In this document: piece after piece, positions 1-8,332 of the stretch
Layout of the letters: every line of letters starts with the position of its first letter
Position numbering within the stretch: the first letter of the stretch is position 1
Assembly (NCBI RefSeq): GCF_014932895.1
Contig: NZ_JACYOF010000002.1
Coordinates: 682,001 to 746,000, forward strand
Reading direction: 5' to 3'
Source of the DNA: Bacillus thuringiensis
Lineage (GTDB): Bacteria; Bacillota; Bacilli; Bacillales; Bacillaceae_G
Length of the DNA: 64,000 nucleotides
Translations under genes and position numbers: made by a program
Notes under the pieces: generated by a model
The model's database searches: none
The model's input: the letters and a program-made list of their open reading frames with translations, nothing else
Told to the model about the DNA's origin: nothing

Positions 1-87
1 ATCAACTTCCCGTAAAAGCCCGATTGGTGCGGGCTGATAATCAGTGGGGGATCAAGAAAACCCCCACTGATTAAAGTTTCACTTTAT
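1..87 (+). repeat. bcr1 repeat, 3' part, cut by the window edge
   Basis: The stretch contains the right half of the repeat that recurs in this window: the 'cccgattggtgcgggctgat' block, a short hairpin with a GTGGGGG/CCCCCAC stem, and the invariant tail ATTAAAGTTTCACTTTAT. The left end lies outside the window. It sits 115 bp upstream of the sensor kinase start. Assignment to bcr1 rests on the length of the full copies, the TTTAT ends and the host group. Confidence 0.85.
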
Positions 88-201
88 GTGACTTTTTATA
101 AAAAACTACTTTAGAAAGAGACAGATTTTCCCCTCTACTTTCTTGTCACGTTTGTTATAATAAAGACATCATTTACAGTATTTCTCATAAGAGGTGAAGC
201 A

Positions 202-2013
202 GTGAAAAACAGAAGTATCGTCTTTAAACTATTTTTATTAACATCAACATTATTTACAATCATATTCCTCCTCTTTTTCCTAGGGCAGTCTCTATTTTTA
301 GAGAAGTTTTATATTAATAAAAAAGTAAAAACCGTTCAAACTGCTTTTGAAAAATTCGTAAATAATTATGAAAAAAGTGGAAAAAGTTATGAGGAAATTA
401 GAAAACTAAAACAAGAATTTCATGATAAAACAAATGCTGAAATGCAATTTTTAGATTCTAATGGCATTATTAAAAGTGAAAACAACTTCTACATTGATGT
501 AATTGATCCTGACAGTAATATAACGTACTCCATTCCACTCAACAATATTTTAACACCTGAAGAATATAATAAATTTGAAAATTTAGGTTTAAAAAAAGAT
601 GAAATAATAAACGTCAGTGGATTCTTACAAGGTAATATAATAACACCACTAGAATTAACAACAAAATATAATCGGTGGAGAAATGAGAATATTAGTTCCG
701 ATATCCAATCAATTATTGAAAATCGACCTAAAAACAAACTTACAAGCCGATATAAATCCGCTGTTCAGGTCAACTTTCAGGGTATAATATCTAAATTACA
801 GCTTCCTTCCAAGGCTGAGGTCCGTCTTGCAAATGATTTTGAAACATTACAAGCTGTTGAATCCTTTGCAAACACTATTAGACAAGGGACTTTTAATTCA
901 AATCAACTAATCATATATAAAGCAGATGCTGGCGAAAACTTAAATAATCGTATCTTTGTAAAACCTATCATAGAAAACGGAAAAATTACAGAATACGCTT
1001 TTGCAATATCATCTTTACAGCCTGTAAATGAAGCGATGCTCGTTTTAAAAGATTATTATGTTTACGCCTTAATCATCGTGTTTCTCGTTATTATTTTATT
1101 ATCCTTCTACTACTCAAAAATCATTGTGAAACCATTAATTAAAATTAATCGCGTAACAAAAAAAATGGCTAATTTTGATTTTAGCGAGAAATTACCTGTT
1201 ACAGCAGACGATGAAATTGGCGGACTTTCCAGTAGTATTAATACATTATCTGTAAACTTAAAAGACCGAATCGATCGATTAAATGTCGCCAATACAAAAT
1301 TACAACAAGATATTGAACGTGAACGTCAATTAGAAAAGACGAGGAAAGAATTCATTTCTGGTGTATCCCATGAATTAAAAACACCACTTAGTGTAATTAG
1401 AAGTTTCGCAGAAGGAATTCAAGATGGTGTTAGTAAAGATACAACATATTATACAGATGTTATTTTAGAAGAAACAGAAAATATGAACAGGCTTATTGTT
1501 GAAATGTTAGAATTAGCAAAACTAGAATCTGGTACGTATAAACTAGAAATGACGACATTCTCAATCGGTGAATTAATTCAACAAATCCATACAAAATTAT
1601 TATTTAGCATGGAAGAAAAGCATTTACACGTGGACGTCGATGCAGACTCTGCTATATTTGTTAAAGCGAATCGTAGTCGTATTGAGCAAGTAGTTGTGAA
1701 CTTACTGAGCAATGCAATTCGCTATACGCCAGATGGAGAAAAAATACAAGTCTCTGTTGTAGAAACGGAAGATACAGTAAAAGTCGAAATCGAGAATACA
1801 GGAAATCCTATCCCAGAAGACAGTCTTGAAAAAATTTGGGATCGCTTCTATCGTTTAGATGCATCACGTAGTCGTCATACTGGAGGTACCGGTCTCGGAT
1901 TATCTATTGTAAAAAATATTTTAGATCTCCATCATGCCGAGTACGGTGTATATAATACGACTAATAGCGTTGTATTCTATTTCAATTTACAAAAAGTAAA
2001 AGAAGTCAAATAA
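202..2013 (+). CDS. membrane sensor histidine kinase
   Basis: A 603-residue two-component sensor. One membrane segment lies at about residues 9-31 and a second at about 283-303, enclosing a roughly 250-residue extracellular sensor region. A HAMP linker follows, then the HisKA box SGVSHELKTPLS with the phospho-acceptor His390, and a HATPase domain with N box (NLLSNAIRYTP) and the GTGLGLSI G box. The start is GTG at 202, preceded by gaggtg at 191-196. No response regulator follows; the partner probably lies upstream of the window, as is usual for this WalK/ResE-like architecture. The signal sensed cannot be read from the sequence. Confidence 0.9.
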   Translation: MKNRSIVFKLFLLTSTLFTIIFLLFFLGQSLFLEKFYINKKVKTVQTAFEKFVNNYEKSGKSYEEIRKLKQEFHDKTNAEMQFLDSNGIIKSENNFYIDVIDPDSNITYSIPLNNILTPEEYNKFENLGLKKDEIINVSGFLQGNIITPLELTTKYNRWRNENISSDIQSIIENRPKNKLTSRYKSAVQVNFQGIISKLQLPSKAEVRLANDFETLQAVESFANTIRQGTFNSNQLIIYKADAGENLNNRIFVKPIIENGKITEYAFAISSLQPVNEAMLVLKDYYVYALIIVFLVIILLSFYYSKIIVKPLIKINRVTKKMANFDFSEKLPVTADDEIGGLSSSINTLSVNLKDRIDRLNVANTKLQQDIERERQLEKTRKEFISGVSHELKTPLSVIRSFAEGIQDGVSKDTTYYTDVILEETENMNRLIVEMLELAKLESGTYKLEMTTFSIGELIQQIHTKLLFSMEEKHLHVDVDADSAIFVKANRSRIEQVVVNLLSNAIRYTPDGEKIQVSVVETEDTVKVEIENTGNPIPEDSLEKIWDRFYRLDASRSRHTGGTGLGLSIVKNILDLHHAEYGVYNTTNSVVFYFNLQKVKEVK

Positions 2014-2040
2014 TTTGTCTTAATTTCACTAGGAGTTCAC

Positions 2041-2124
2041 ATGAAATTCACACTCTCCCTTTATAGTAAGAAACAAGTTAATCCTTTCCTTTACACATAT
2101 AAAAGAGGAGAGTGCGTGAAATGA
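2041..2124 (+). CDS. possible 27-residue leader ORF coupled to the recombinase gene
   Basis: ATG at 2041 has AGGAG at 2031-2035. The ORF runs 27 codons and its TGA overlaps the ATG of the downstream recombinase in an ATGA junction (2121-2124). CACTCTCC (2051-2058) inside it is complementary to GGAGAGTG (2107-2114), which contains the recombinase Shine-Dalgarno sequence. The arrangement looks like translational coupling, but the peptide resembles nothing I recognise, so its translation is inference. Confidence 0.35.
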   Translation: MKFTLSLYSKKQVNPFLYTYKRGECVK

Positions 2125-2651
2125 AACAAGCAGGACAACCTATTCAAAATGAAAAACAATTAGAAACTATCAAAAATATACTTTTAGAATCTTCGAAACG
2201 TGATGGCTTATTATTCGTATTAGCTGTAAATTCTGGCTTAAAAGTAAGTGAAATCTTACAATTAAAAGTTAGTGATGTAATCGATGAAAATGAAAATGTT
2301 CGCCATTCCATTTTATTTTACAACGAAAAAGTAAAGAAACATAAATGGTTTGCTGTAAATGAGGACTTACAGCACGCAATCGAAGACTACATGAAAGAAC
2401 GTAAAACTTGGAAACGTAATGAGCCATTATTAAAGTCTCAAAAAGGAACAAAATCTATTACGAGACAACATGCATGGTACATTTTAAACAAAGCTGCAAA
2501 AGAAGTTGGATTAGAAGGGATTAGCTCACATACACTTCGAAAAACTTGGGGCTATTGTGCATACAAATCAGGTGTTGATATTGCATTTTTACAACACTTC
2601 TTTGATCATAGTACTCCATCAAAAACTTTAAAGTATATCGGTATTGCTTAA
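2121..2651 (+). CDS. small tyrosine recombinase/integrase-family protein
   Basis: A 176-residue protein that is essentially only the catalytic domain of a phage-integrase/XerC-like recombinase. It carries the box II motif HTLRKT (His137, Arg140), then DH (His163) and a tyrosine at 172 in KYIGI, matching the H-R-H-Y part of the active site. The first catalytic arginine, normally in a G-L-R-x-S-E motif, is a lysine here (Lys41 in SGLKVSE). The DNA-binding N-terminal domain is missing. ATG 2121 is preferred over GTG 2112 because the agaggag site at 2104-2110 sits 10 nt from the ATG but only 1 nt from the GTG. It has a strong terminator behind it and no phage genes around it, so a chromosomal accessory role rather than an element's integrase is likely. 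Confidence 0.8.
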   Translation: MKQAGQPIQNEKQLETIKNILLESSKRDGLLFVLAVNSGLKVSEILQLKVSDVIDENENVRHSILFYNEKVKKHKWFAVNEDLQHAIEDYMKERKTWKRNEPLLKSQKGTKSITRQHAWYILNKAAKEVGLEGISSHTLRKTWGYCAYKSGVDIAFLQHFFDHSTPSKTLKYIGIA

Positions 2652-2664
2652 TACCTCTTATACA

Positions 2665-2704
2665 TAAAAAAGGTTACCATTAAAAAATTTGGTAACCTTT
2701 TTTA
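2665..2704 (+). terminator. intrinsic terminator after the recombinase gene
   Basis: The inverted repeat AAAAGGTTACC / GGTAACCTTTT runs into a T tract just after the recombinase stop codon. Confidence 0.9.
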
Positions 2705-2772
2705 TGTTTCATATTCTCTTTTCTTGTCTCTCTTATATTGTAGTGGTACTCTAATAATAAGGGGGAGAAATT

Positions 2773-2967
2773 ATGAACACACTTACTATTGAAATACCGA
2801 AAGAAACGGCTGAAAAACTTGATTTATTAAAGCAAGCTTACGAAAAGAAAACAGGTGCTACCATTTCTGAAAGCACCCTTGTTCAAACACTTATCTCAAA
2901 AGAATTTATCCAAGCGATAACTCCTTTTGATTTACAACAATTCATCAACGGAAAAGAACAGCATTAA
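2773..2967 (+). CDS. small protein with ribbon-helix-helix-like N-terminus
   Basis: A 64-residue protein with a good site (aaggggga) before ATG 2773. The opening TLTIEIPKETAEKLDLL strand-turn-helix pattern is what CopG/Arc-type ribbon-helix-helix proteins show, so DNA binding is possible. This is a pattern match, not a family hit. It is monocistronic, lying between two terminators. No toxin gene follows, which argues against a standard antitoxin pair. Confidence 0.65.
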   Translation: MNTLTIEIPKETAEKLDLLKQAYEKKTGATISESTLVQTLISKEFIQAITPFDLQQFINGKEQH

Positions 2968-2980
2968 TGCTGTTTTTTTT
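2957..2980 (+). terminator. terminator overlapping the end of the small RHH-like gene
   Basis: AACAGCATTAATGCTGTT is a perfect palindrome followed by eight T residues; it starts within the last codons of the gene. Confidence 0.85.
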
Positions 2981-3030
2981 ATTTCTATTCAAAATATAAA
3001 AAGTTTTTTACTTATTTTTTCGAAAAACCA

Positions 3031-3059
3031 TTGACAATGATAATGATAACCATTATCAT
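3031..3059 (+). promoter_or_regulatory. sigma-A promoter with embedded Fur box
   Basis: TTGACA (3031-3036) and TATCAT (3054-3059) are separated by 17 bp. The 19-bp GATAATGATAACCATTATC at 3039-3057 differs from the classical Fur box GATAATGATAATCATTATC at one position. Fur-Fe(II) bound here would cover the whole promoter. The promoter points right, towards the non-coding region 3066-3175. Confidence 0.9.
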
Positions 3060-3065
3060 TTATTA

Positions 3066-3175
3066 CGAAGCCAACAATTGATGAATCAACCAAACGCTCA
3101 GTAACATTGTTACCCCTCTTTTTCATATAGAAAGGCACTGTACATTCCCCCTGTTTGTACAGTGCCTTTCTTGTT
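3066..3175 (+). ncRNA. candidate Fur-regulated C-rich small RNA (FsrA-like layout)
   Basis: The Fur promoter predicts a transcript starting near 3066. There is no real ORF (only a 7-codon ATG frame without a ribosome site). The RNA contains a small hairpin (GTAAC/GTTAC, 3101-3113), a single-stranded CCCCTCTTTTT run starting at 3113, and a perfect 15-bp terminator stem (3130-3144 with 3156-3170). The stem loop holds CCCCC, and a T-rich tail follows only in the rightward direction. C-rich single strands that can pair with GGGGA-type ribosome sites are the hallmark of FsrA, the Fur-repressed iron-sparing RNA of B. subtilis. Orthology is inferred from layout only. Confidence 0.65.
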
Positions 3176-3177
3176 TC

Positions 3178-4023
3178 TTATTCAAATAAATTTAATTGCT
3201 CGGGCTTCGGCTCACCATATGTAATGTTCATCATTTTCATAAGCTGTTTCGCATTATCTGCTGCATCCCCACCTGAATTGTTGTTAAACAGTACGTATAT
3301 ATCCTTTGTTTTCTTTTTTAATTGCTCTAGTCGTTCAACCCATTCTTCCAATTCTTTATTGTTGTAGCGATATAAACAGCGAACCGCTCTCCAATTTTCC
3401 CCTTTATCAAGCCAACCATGAACATTTCGACCGTGAAAACGTATTAATGCCATGTCTGAATTCGTAACCTCTAACACGAGTGGCACAGAACCTATCCCGG
3501 CCTGTGGCTCATCACAAATTGTATGAATCCATTTTTCCTGTTCTAAAAATTGTAGCGTCTTATCTCTCACTTCTGGATAAAACCATGTTTGATTTCGAAA
3601 CTCTATTGTACACGGTAGATCTCCCATTTTTTCTTTCGTATATCGAAGGAAATCTACATTTTTCTTTTTGCAATCGAACCATGGTGGATATTGAAATAAA
3701 ATCATTTTTAATTTATTCGCTTCTATTAAAGGAAGAACTGATTGTTTATACACATCAAACATCTCATCGAATGTAGAAAAAGGAATTTCCCCTTTCATAT
3801 GTCCTGTCATTCCTTGATATGCTTTTACGATAAAAGAAAAATCGTTCGGTGTTTCCATCGCCCATTTTGTATAATTTCGTGCAGGTTGCATCGCATAAAA
3901 TGAGCTATCCACTTCCACAATAGGAAAATATTTACTATATGTTCGTAATTTATTTCTATTTTCATAGGGATCTATATATAAAGAATTATGATCTCCCCAC
4001 CCTGTCACTCCAATGAAAAGCAA
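3178..4023 (-). CDS. DUF72 family protein (YecE/YunF-like)
   Basis: A 281-residue protein that matches the DUF72 TIM-barrel-like family: the N-terminal GVTGWGD, VEVDSSFYAMQPARN in the first third, IEFRNQTW in the middle and the C-terminal region with VLFNNNSGGDAADNA are family hallmarks. The biochemical role of the family is not established. The gene is monocistronic on the minus strand and ends 8 bp from the small-RNA terminator stem, which it probably shares. Confidence 0.9.
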   Translation of the reverse strand: MLFIGVTGWGDHNSLYIDPYENRNKLRTYSKYFPIVEVDSSFYAMQPARNYTKWAMETPNDFSFIVKAYQGMTGHMKGEIPFSTFDEMFDVYKQSVLPLIEANKLKMILFQYPPWFDCKKKNVDFLRYTKEKMGDLPCTIEFRNQTWFYPEVRDKTLQFLEQEKWIHTICDEPQAGIGSVPLVLEVTNSDMALIRFHGRNVHGWLDKGENWRAVRCLYRYNNKELEEWVERLEQLKKKTKDIYVLFNNNSGGDAADNAKQLMKMMNITYGEPKPEQLNLFE

Positions 4024-4183
4024 ACATATTCCTCCCTTTCTAACTTCATCTTTTATTCACTCTACTTACTCCCCAAACACTTCGGCTAATCAATTTCATT
4101 AAGTAGCCCTTTCTTTAAGAGTGTCCGTATAAAAATATGATATACTAGATGGAAGAATTTTTAAATTGAGGGGTTATTTATTT

Positions 4184-5455
4184 ATGCTTCCAAACGATGT
4201 TATTGTATCTCATGAAAAACGAATAGAAGAACTAGAAAATAAATTACGTTTTTATGAAGAACTTGTGAATCAATTACCACATCATTTCAAATATAAAAAT
4301 CCACTTATTGGTTTACAAATAAAGAAAACAAGAACAACCCATTCCATTCAAAACATACGAAAAGAGAATAAAGAGGCTGATTTTCAACTTACTTGCGATT
4401 CATTATTTTTATTTGAACAAATTGAAAAACACTTTGTTCATATTTTTGATGCTTTTTCACATCATGTAACCTTTATTGATAGTAAAGGGAATATTACTTT
4501 ATGTAATCAAGCTGCTGCAGATGATTTTGGTGTAATACGAAATGATATAATCGGAAAACCGATTCAACAATTACTAAACTTACCAGAAGAAAAAATTAAA
4601 GCTATTGAAACATTAAAGACGGGAACAGAAATATATAATGAAGAAGTTTTAGATAAAAACTACGGTATTATAAATAACCGAATTATTCGCGATTATAATG
4701 GAGAGATTTTTAGAGTTATTAGTGTCTTCCATTATTTAAACACAGAACGTGATGCAGAGAAATTTTCTTTAGCAGGACGAATCGCAGCCGGGATTGCACA
4801 TGAAGTACGCAACCCTCTTACAACAGTACGGGGGTACTTACAATTTTTACAAGAGAGTGTCTCATCGGAAAATAAAGAATTATTTAAAAACTTACTTATT
4901 CCTGAATTAGATCGGGCAAATAGTATCATTACAAAATTTTTAGCTATTTCAAAAACACGCGAATTTACAAGAGAACCGTTTCCCATTAATACCTTTTTAC
5001 GTGAGTATATTCAACAGTTATTAGCTAGTGAGGTGTTCTTGCACAACATTTCAATTGATTATAATTTTTCTACCGAATTAGAAGGTATACTTGTCAATAT
5101 TGACCGTCATGAACTCGTACAAGTTTTTTTGAACTTATTTCAAAACGCTGTCGATGCCCAAGGCGAAAAACCTCTTTCTATTCAAATCTCTAGTTATCGC
5201 CTAAATAACTTTGTTAGGATTACTTTCAAAGATAACGGAACTGGTATTCCTCCAGCTATTCAAGAGTATATCTTTGATCCGTTCTTCTCAACAAAAGATT
5301 CAGGAACAGGACTGGGTCTGTCAGTAACGAAGAAAATTATTCAAAATCATAACGGCACATTAAAAATGACTAGTAATCAAGACGGTACAACTTTCACTGT
5401 TTCTATTCCAATTCTTCCCCCAAAAAACCATGAAAGAATGAATCAATACAAATAA
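4184..5455 (+). CDS. cytosolic PAS-domain sensor histidine kinase
   Basis: A 423-residue soluble kinase. An N-terminal coiled-coil-like stretch (about residues 8-35) is followed by a PAS domain (about 90-195), the HisKA box GIAHEVRNPLTTVRGY with His206, and a HATPase domain ending with GTGLGLSV. No membrane segments are visible. The NtrB/sporulation-kinase type HEVRNPL motif suggests input into a phosphorelay, as with Kin kinases of B. subtilis, but no target is adjacent. ATG 4184 is chosen because gagggg at 4168-4173 sits 10 nt upstream; the longer TTG frame from 4166 would overlap that site. Confidence 0.88.
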   Translation: MLPNDVIVSHEKRIEELENKLRFYEELVNQLPHHFKYKNPLIGLQIKKTRTTHSIQNIRKENKEADFQLTCDSLFLFEQIEKHFVHIFDAFSHHVTFIDSKGNITLCNQAAADDFGVIRNDIIGKPIQQLLNLPEEKIKAIETLKTGTEIYNEEVLDKNYGIINNRIIRDYNGEIFRVISVFHYLNTERDAEKFSLAGRIAAGIAHEVRNPLTTVRGYLQFLQESVSSENKELFKNLLIPELDRANSIITKFLAISKTREFTREPFPINTFLREYIQQLLASEVFLHNISIDYNFSTELEGILVNIDRHELVQVFLNLFQNAVDAQGEKPLSIQISSYRLNNFVRITFKDNGTGIPPAIQEYIFDPFFSTKDSGTGLGLSVTKKIIQNHNGTLKMTSNQDGTTFTVSIPILPPKNHERMNQYK

Positions 5456-5470
5456 TGGACTGTTCCACGA

Positions 5471-5522
5471 ACTGCCCACCAAGTGTTACACAATATATAA
5501 CACTTGGTGGGCAGTTTTTTAT
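5471..5522 (+). terminator. strong terminator after the PAS kinase
   Basis: A perfect 18-bp stem (5471-5488 with 5498-5515) with a 9-nt loop and a run of T residues directly after it. Confidence 0.95.
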
Positions 5523-5823
5523 TCTAACCTATGCTTGTTTAAATGATATAAATGTTTTTCTTGAACATTTCTCTACTGAAATTAAAAATCTCGAAAAAGC
5601 ATATCAATTAAAAACCTCCCCTTTACACATATTGACTAAATCATGGCCCCCTCAAAAAGACAAAGCCGTTTTTAAAGGTAACTATGCAGATGCTGATATT
5701 ACCGTCCCTCTATTCCCGCCCCTTCCAACATATGATAGTTTTTATGACCATGAAACTATTCAATTAGTACAGGATATTTTCAATAAAGATTTCATCACAT
5801 ACAAATACCCATTAACCCCGTAA
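5521..5823 (+). pseudogene. C-terminal remnant of an unidentified gene
   Basis: An open frame of about 100 codons begins immediately behind the kinase terminator. It has protein-like composition (for example LHILTKSWPPQKDKAVF and SFYDHETIQLVQDIF), but no start codon or ribosome site; upstream the frame only runs back through the terminator hairpin. It therefore looks like the 3' end of a truncated gene. The ending with D-H-E-x-I-x-L-V and K-D-F vaguely resembles sulfotransferase-type C-termini, but I cannot assign a family. Confidence 0.5.
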
Positions 5824-5986
5824 AAAAATAAGCGTTTTTTTCGTTTTATGGATATAAATTTATCTTAGCTTGATAGCCATGTGACGAGCCCCTATAAAAC
5901 CTTCGTTAAGGATATCCCTAAAATTAAAATTCAGGTGATTTTTGTAACAATATATCTTGTTAATTCATTTTTTATAACTTATAATA

Positions 5987-6015
5987 TTCACTGTGTATGG
6001 TGTGTATATTGTATA
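5987..6015 (+). promoter_or_regulatory. probable promoter of the gntR-ABC operon
   Basis: TTCACT (5987-5992), a 17-bp spacer and TGTATA (6010-6015) precede the GntR gene. The surrounding tgtgtatattgtatatcata is rich in TGTATA-type half-sites, as expected for autoregulation by a YtrA-subfamily repressor. The exact operator is not resolved. Confidence 0.5.
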
Positions 6016-6053
6016 TCATATAACATAACACTTATCGATTGAGAGGTTGTTTA

Positions 6054-6437
6054 ATGAAAATAATCTTAAGTAATGTATCAAATCAGCCTTTATATCAGCA
6101 GATAAAGGAACAGATTAAAGAATCAATATTTAACAATGAGTTGAAAGAAGGCGAACAATTGCCATCGATCCGCTTATTAGCTAACGACTTACATGTAAGT
6201 GTACTTACCACCAAAAGAGTCTATGCAGAACTAGAAGCAGAAGGTTTTATTGTTACTAGGATTGGCAAAGGTACCTATGTAGCACCTACAAACCTAGAGC
6301 TATTACTAGAATCTAAGCGCCGCATGGTGGAAGTCAAGCTCGCTGAAGTTTGTCAAATGGCTCGAAGCATAGGAATTCATGCAGATGATCTCCATTCGAT
6401 ACTGGACTTAATTTTAGAGGAGGAGAATGAAAAATGA
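6054..6437 (+). CDS. GntR-family transcriptional regulator, YtrA subfamily
   Basis: A 127-residue protein: a winged-helix domain (NQPLYQQIKEQIKE..., then LPSIRLLANDLHVSVLTTKRVYAEL) followed by only a short helical tail, as in the YtrA subgroup that controls ABC transporter genes. ATG 6054 has gagagg at 6041-6046; the upstream TTG 6039 would overlap it. The gene overlaps the ABC ATPase gene by 4 bp, so it very likely represses its own transporter operon. Confidence 0.9.
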   Translation: MKIILSNVSNQPLYQQIKEQIKESIFNNELKEGEQLPSIRLLANDLHVSVLTTKRVYAELEAEGFIVTRIGKGTYVAPTNLELLLESKRRMVEVKLAEVCQMARSIGIHADDLHSILDLILEEENEK

Positions 6438-7300
6438 ATGCTGTATTAGAAGTGAATAATCTAAATAAAACTTACGACAATTTTTCATTAAAAGATGTTA
6501 CTTTTTCACTTAACAAAGACTGTATAACAGGTTTTATTGGTACTAATGGTTCGGGGAAAACCACTACAATTAAAGCAATCCTTGGTCTCATCTTAAAAGA
6601 TTCCGGAAACATTAATTTTTTAGGAAAAGATATAGATAAAAATGAAAGAAAGTTCAAAAATAAAATTGGCATCGTGCTGGATGAGGGATATTTCTATGAT
6701 GAATTAACATTGAAAGAAATGAAAAATGTGATTGCCCCTTCCTATATTGATTGGGATGAACCGGTTTTCTTAGCTTATATTAAACAGTTTAAATTAAATC
6801 TAAAACAGAAAATTTCTACCCTATCCAAAGGTATGCGAATGAAATTTGCAGTTGCATTAGCTCTATCACACCACGCAGACCTATTAATAATGGATGAACC
6901 AACAAGTGGTTTGGATCCATTGGTACGGAGTGAATTGATGAACATTCTTCTGGATTTTATGAAGGAACCAGGGAAAAGTGTCTTTTTTTCCACTCATATT
7001 ACCTCTGATTTAGATAAAGTTGCGGATATGCTTATTTTAATCGATGATGGAAAAATTTTAGTTAATGAGGAAAAAGATGTGTTAGTGGACACACATGCAT
7101 TGGTAAAAGGAGACAATCAATTAATTAATGAACAAACCAAAAAACTTTTTTTAAATTTGTATCAATCTCAATACGGATTTGAGGGGATTACTCATAAAAA
7201 AGATGATGTGCGTCGACTCATGCCTGATGTATTGATGGAACGACCAACTATAGAGAATATTATGCTTTCATATATCGGAGGTAATAATCATGTTAATTAA
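6434..7300 (+). CDS. ABC transporter ATP-binding protein
   Basis: A 288-residue ABC ATPase with Walker A GTNGSGKT (36-43), signature LSKGM (130-134), and Walker B LLIMDEP (150-156) followed by TSGLDPL and the STHI switch histidine. The first codon overlaps the gntR stop, and the gene overlaps the permease gene by 11 bp, giving a three-gene operon. It should energise the permease encoded next; YtrB-like exporters of this kind are often linked to antibiotic or cell-wall stress, but the substrate is unknown. Confidence 0.93.
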   Translation: MNAVLEVNNLNKTYDNFSLKDVTFSLNKDCITGFIGTNGSGKTTTIKAILGLILKDSGNINFLGKDIDKNERKFKNKIGIVLDEGYFYDELTLKEMKNVIAPSYIDWDEPVFLAYIKQFKLNLKQKISTLSKGMRMKFAVALALSHHADLLIMDEPTSGLDPLVRSELMNILLDFMKEPGKSVFFSTHITSDLDKVADMLILIDDGKILVNEEKDVLVDTHALVKGDNQLINEQTKKLFLNLYQSQYGFEGITHKKDDVRRLMPDVLMERPTIENIMLSYIGGNNHVN

Positions 7301-7937
7301 CCTTGTAATGAAAGATTTTATGCTAGTAAAAAAATATTTCCTAATTTTACTCGTTTTTGCAGCTATCGCTCCTATTTATGTTTCTACACAAATACAGTTA
7401 AACGATGGCGGTCTTGTTGGCTTTCTTTTAACTGTGCTTTTGATGGAGCATATTTTGTTTGGTACGATATCCAAATTTGAGGATCAGTACAAGGGAGCCG
7501 CTTTACTTTGTGCAACTCCGTATACACGAAATGCATTTGTAAAAGCAAAGTATCTCTTTCTCTTTGTAATTTTCATTTGCGTCTCCCTCATCCGTATTAT
7601 TACATCGATTATCATACCATCAGATATAGAAAAACTCAGCGTTAATGCCCTTGGAATAACATTTTTAATTTTTAGTATTTTATTTGGTATTCTACTTCCT
7701 GTTCAATTTAAATTCGGTTATGACAAAACAAAAATTATATCATTTTTCGCTGTCTTTTTAATACCTTTTGTCGCTCCTACTCTTATAAAGGGTGTTCAAT
7801 CGATTCACATCGATTTTACAATCACATTTCCATTCCCACAAATTATGCAAGAATGGATGCCTTGTTTCATTTCACTAGTCATTAGTCTTTTCTCAATGAT
7901 TATATCTCTAAAGATATATGCAAAAAAGGATCTATAA
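7290..7937 (+). CDS. ABC-2 type transporter permease
   Basis: A 215-residue integral membrane protein with about six hydrophobic segments, including the conserved-looking LLCATPYTRNAFVKAKY loop of ABC-2 permeases of the DUF5052/bacitracin-export kind (CxxPxxR-x-x-F-V-x-A-K-Y). It is the last gene of the gntR-ATPase-permease operon and overlaps the ATPase gene. Confidence 0.85.
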   Translation: MLINLVMKDFMLVKKYFLILLVFAAIAPIYVSTQIQLNDGGLVGFLLTVLLMEHILFGTISKFEDQYKGAALLCATPYTRNAFVKAKYLFLFVIFICVSLIRIITSIIIPSDIEKLSVNALGITFLIFSILFGILLPVQFKFGYDKTKIISFFAVFLIPFVAPTLIKGVQSIHIDFTITFPFPQIMQEWMPCFISLVISLFSMIISLKIYAKKDL

Positions 7938-8086
7938 GTAAATTTCAAATATAATAGGGATAGTTGGTAAAGGAAATATATGTAGTATCGTACAGATTCA
8001 TTTCTTTTCAGCCATCCCTTTTAAAAATTTAAGTTCTCCATGTGATGTACCTTTTTCTTAATTAAGTAGATTTTATGGATATTAAA

Positions 8087-8211
8087 ATAAGGTGAAACTT
8101 TATTCAGCCCGCACCAATCGGGCTTTTACGGGCAGTTAATCCCCTGCCTAACTTCTTTGCTTTCGCCGAATTTTGAGGTAGGGGTCTTACTGCCCGCAAA
8201 TAGCGGGATAA
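8087..8211 (-). repeat. bcr1 repeat lacking its terminal hairpin
   Basis: An inverted copy of the repeat. Reading leftward it has the TTTATCCCGCTATTTGCGGGC head, the central block and the CGATTGGTGCGGGCTGA block, then passes straight into AAAGTTTCACC. The ATCAGTGG/CCACTGAT hairpin found in other copies is missing. The rest of 7938-8332 holds no gene that I can support. Confidence 0.85.
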
Positions 8212-8332
8212 ACTAAGTCTTTAAATCATTAGTCTTCTTAGGTTCTCTTTTCATTAAATAAAGGGTACTGCCACATCACTATCCGGCTAAGAAATTCATT
8301 GTTCCTCAAAATAATGAGTTGAATTCCTATAG

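Noticed and set aside
2121-2651. Recombinase as the integrase of a prophage or genomic island
   Set aside because: No attachment-site repeats, tRNA or phage genes flank it; neighbours are ordinary chromosomal genes.
5455-5520. N-terminal part of a 122-codon ORF starting at 5455
   Set aside because: It only translates the kinase stop region and the 18-bp terminator hairpin; no ribosome site.
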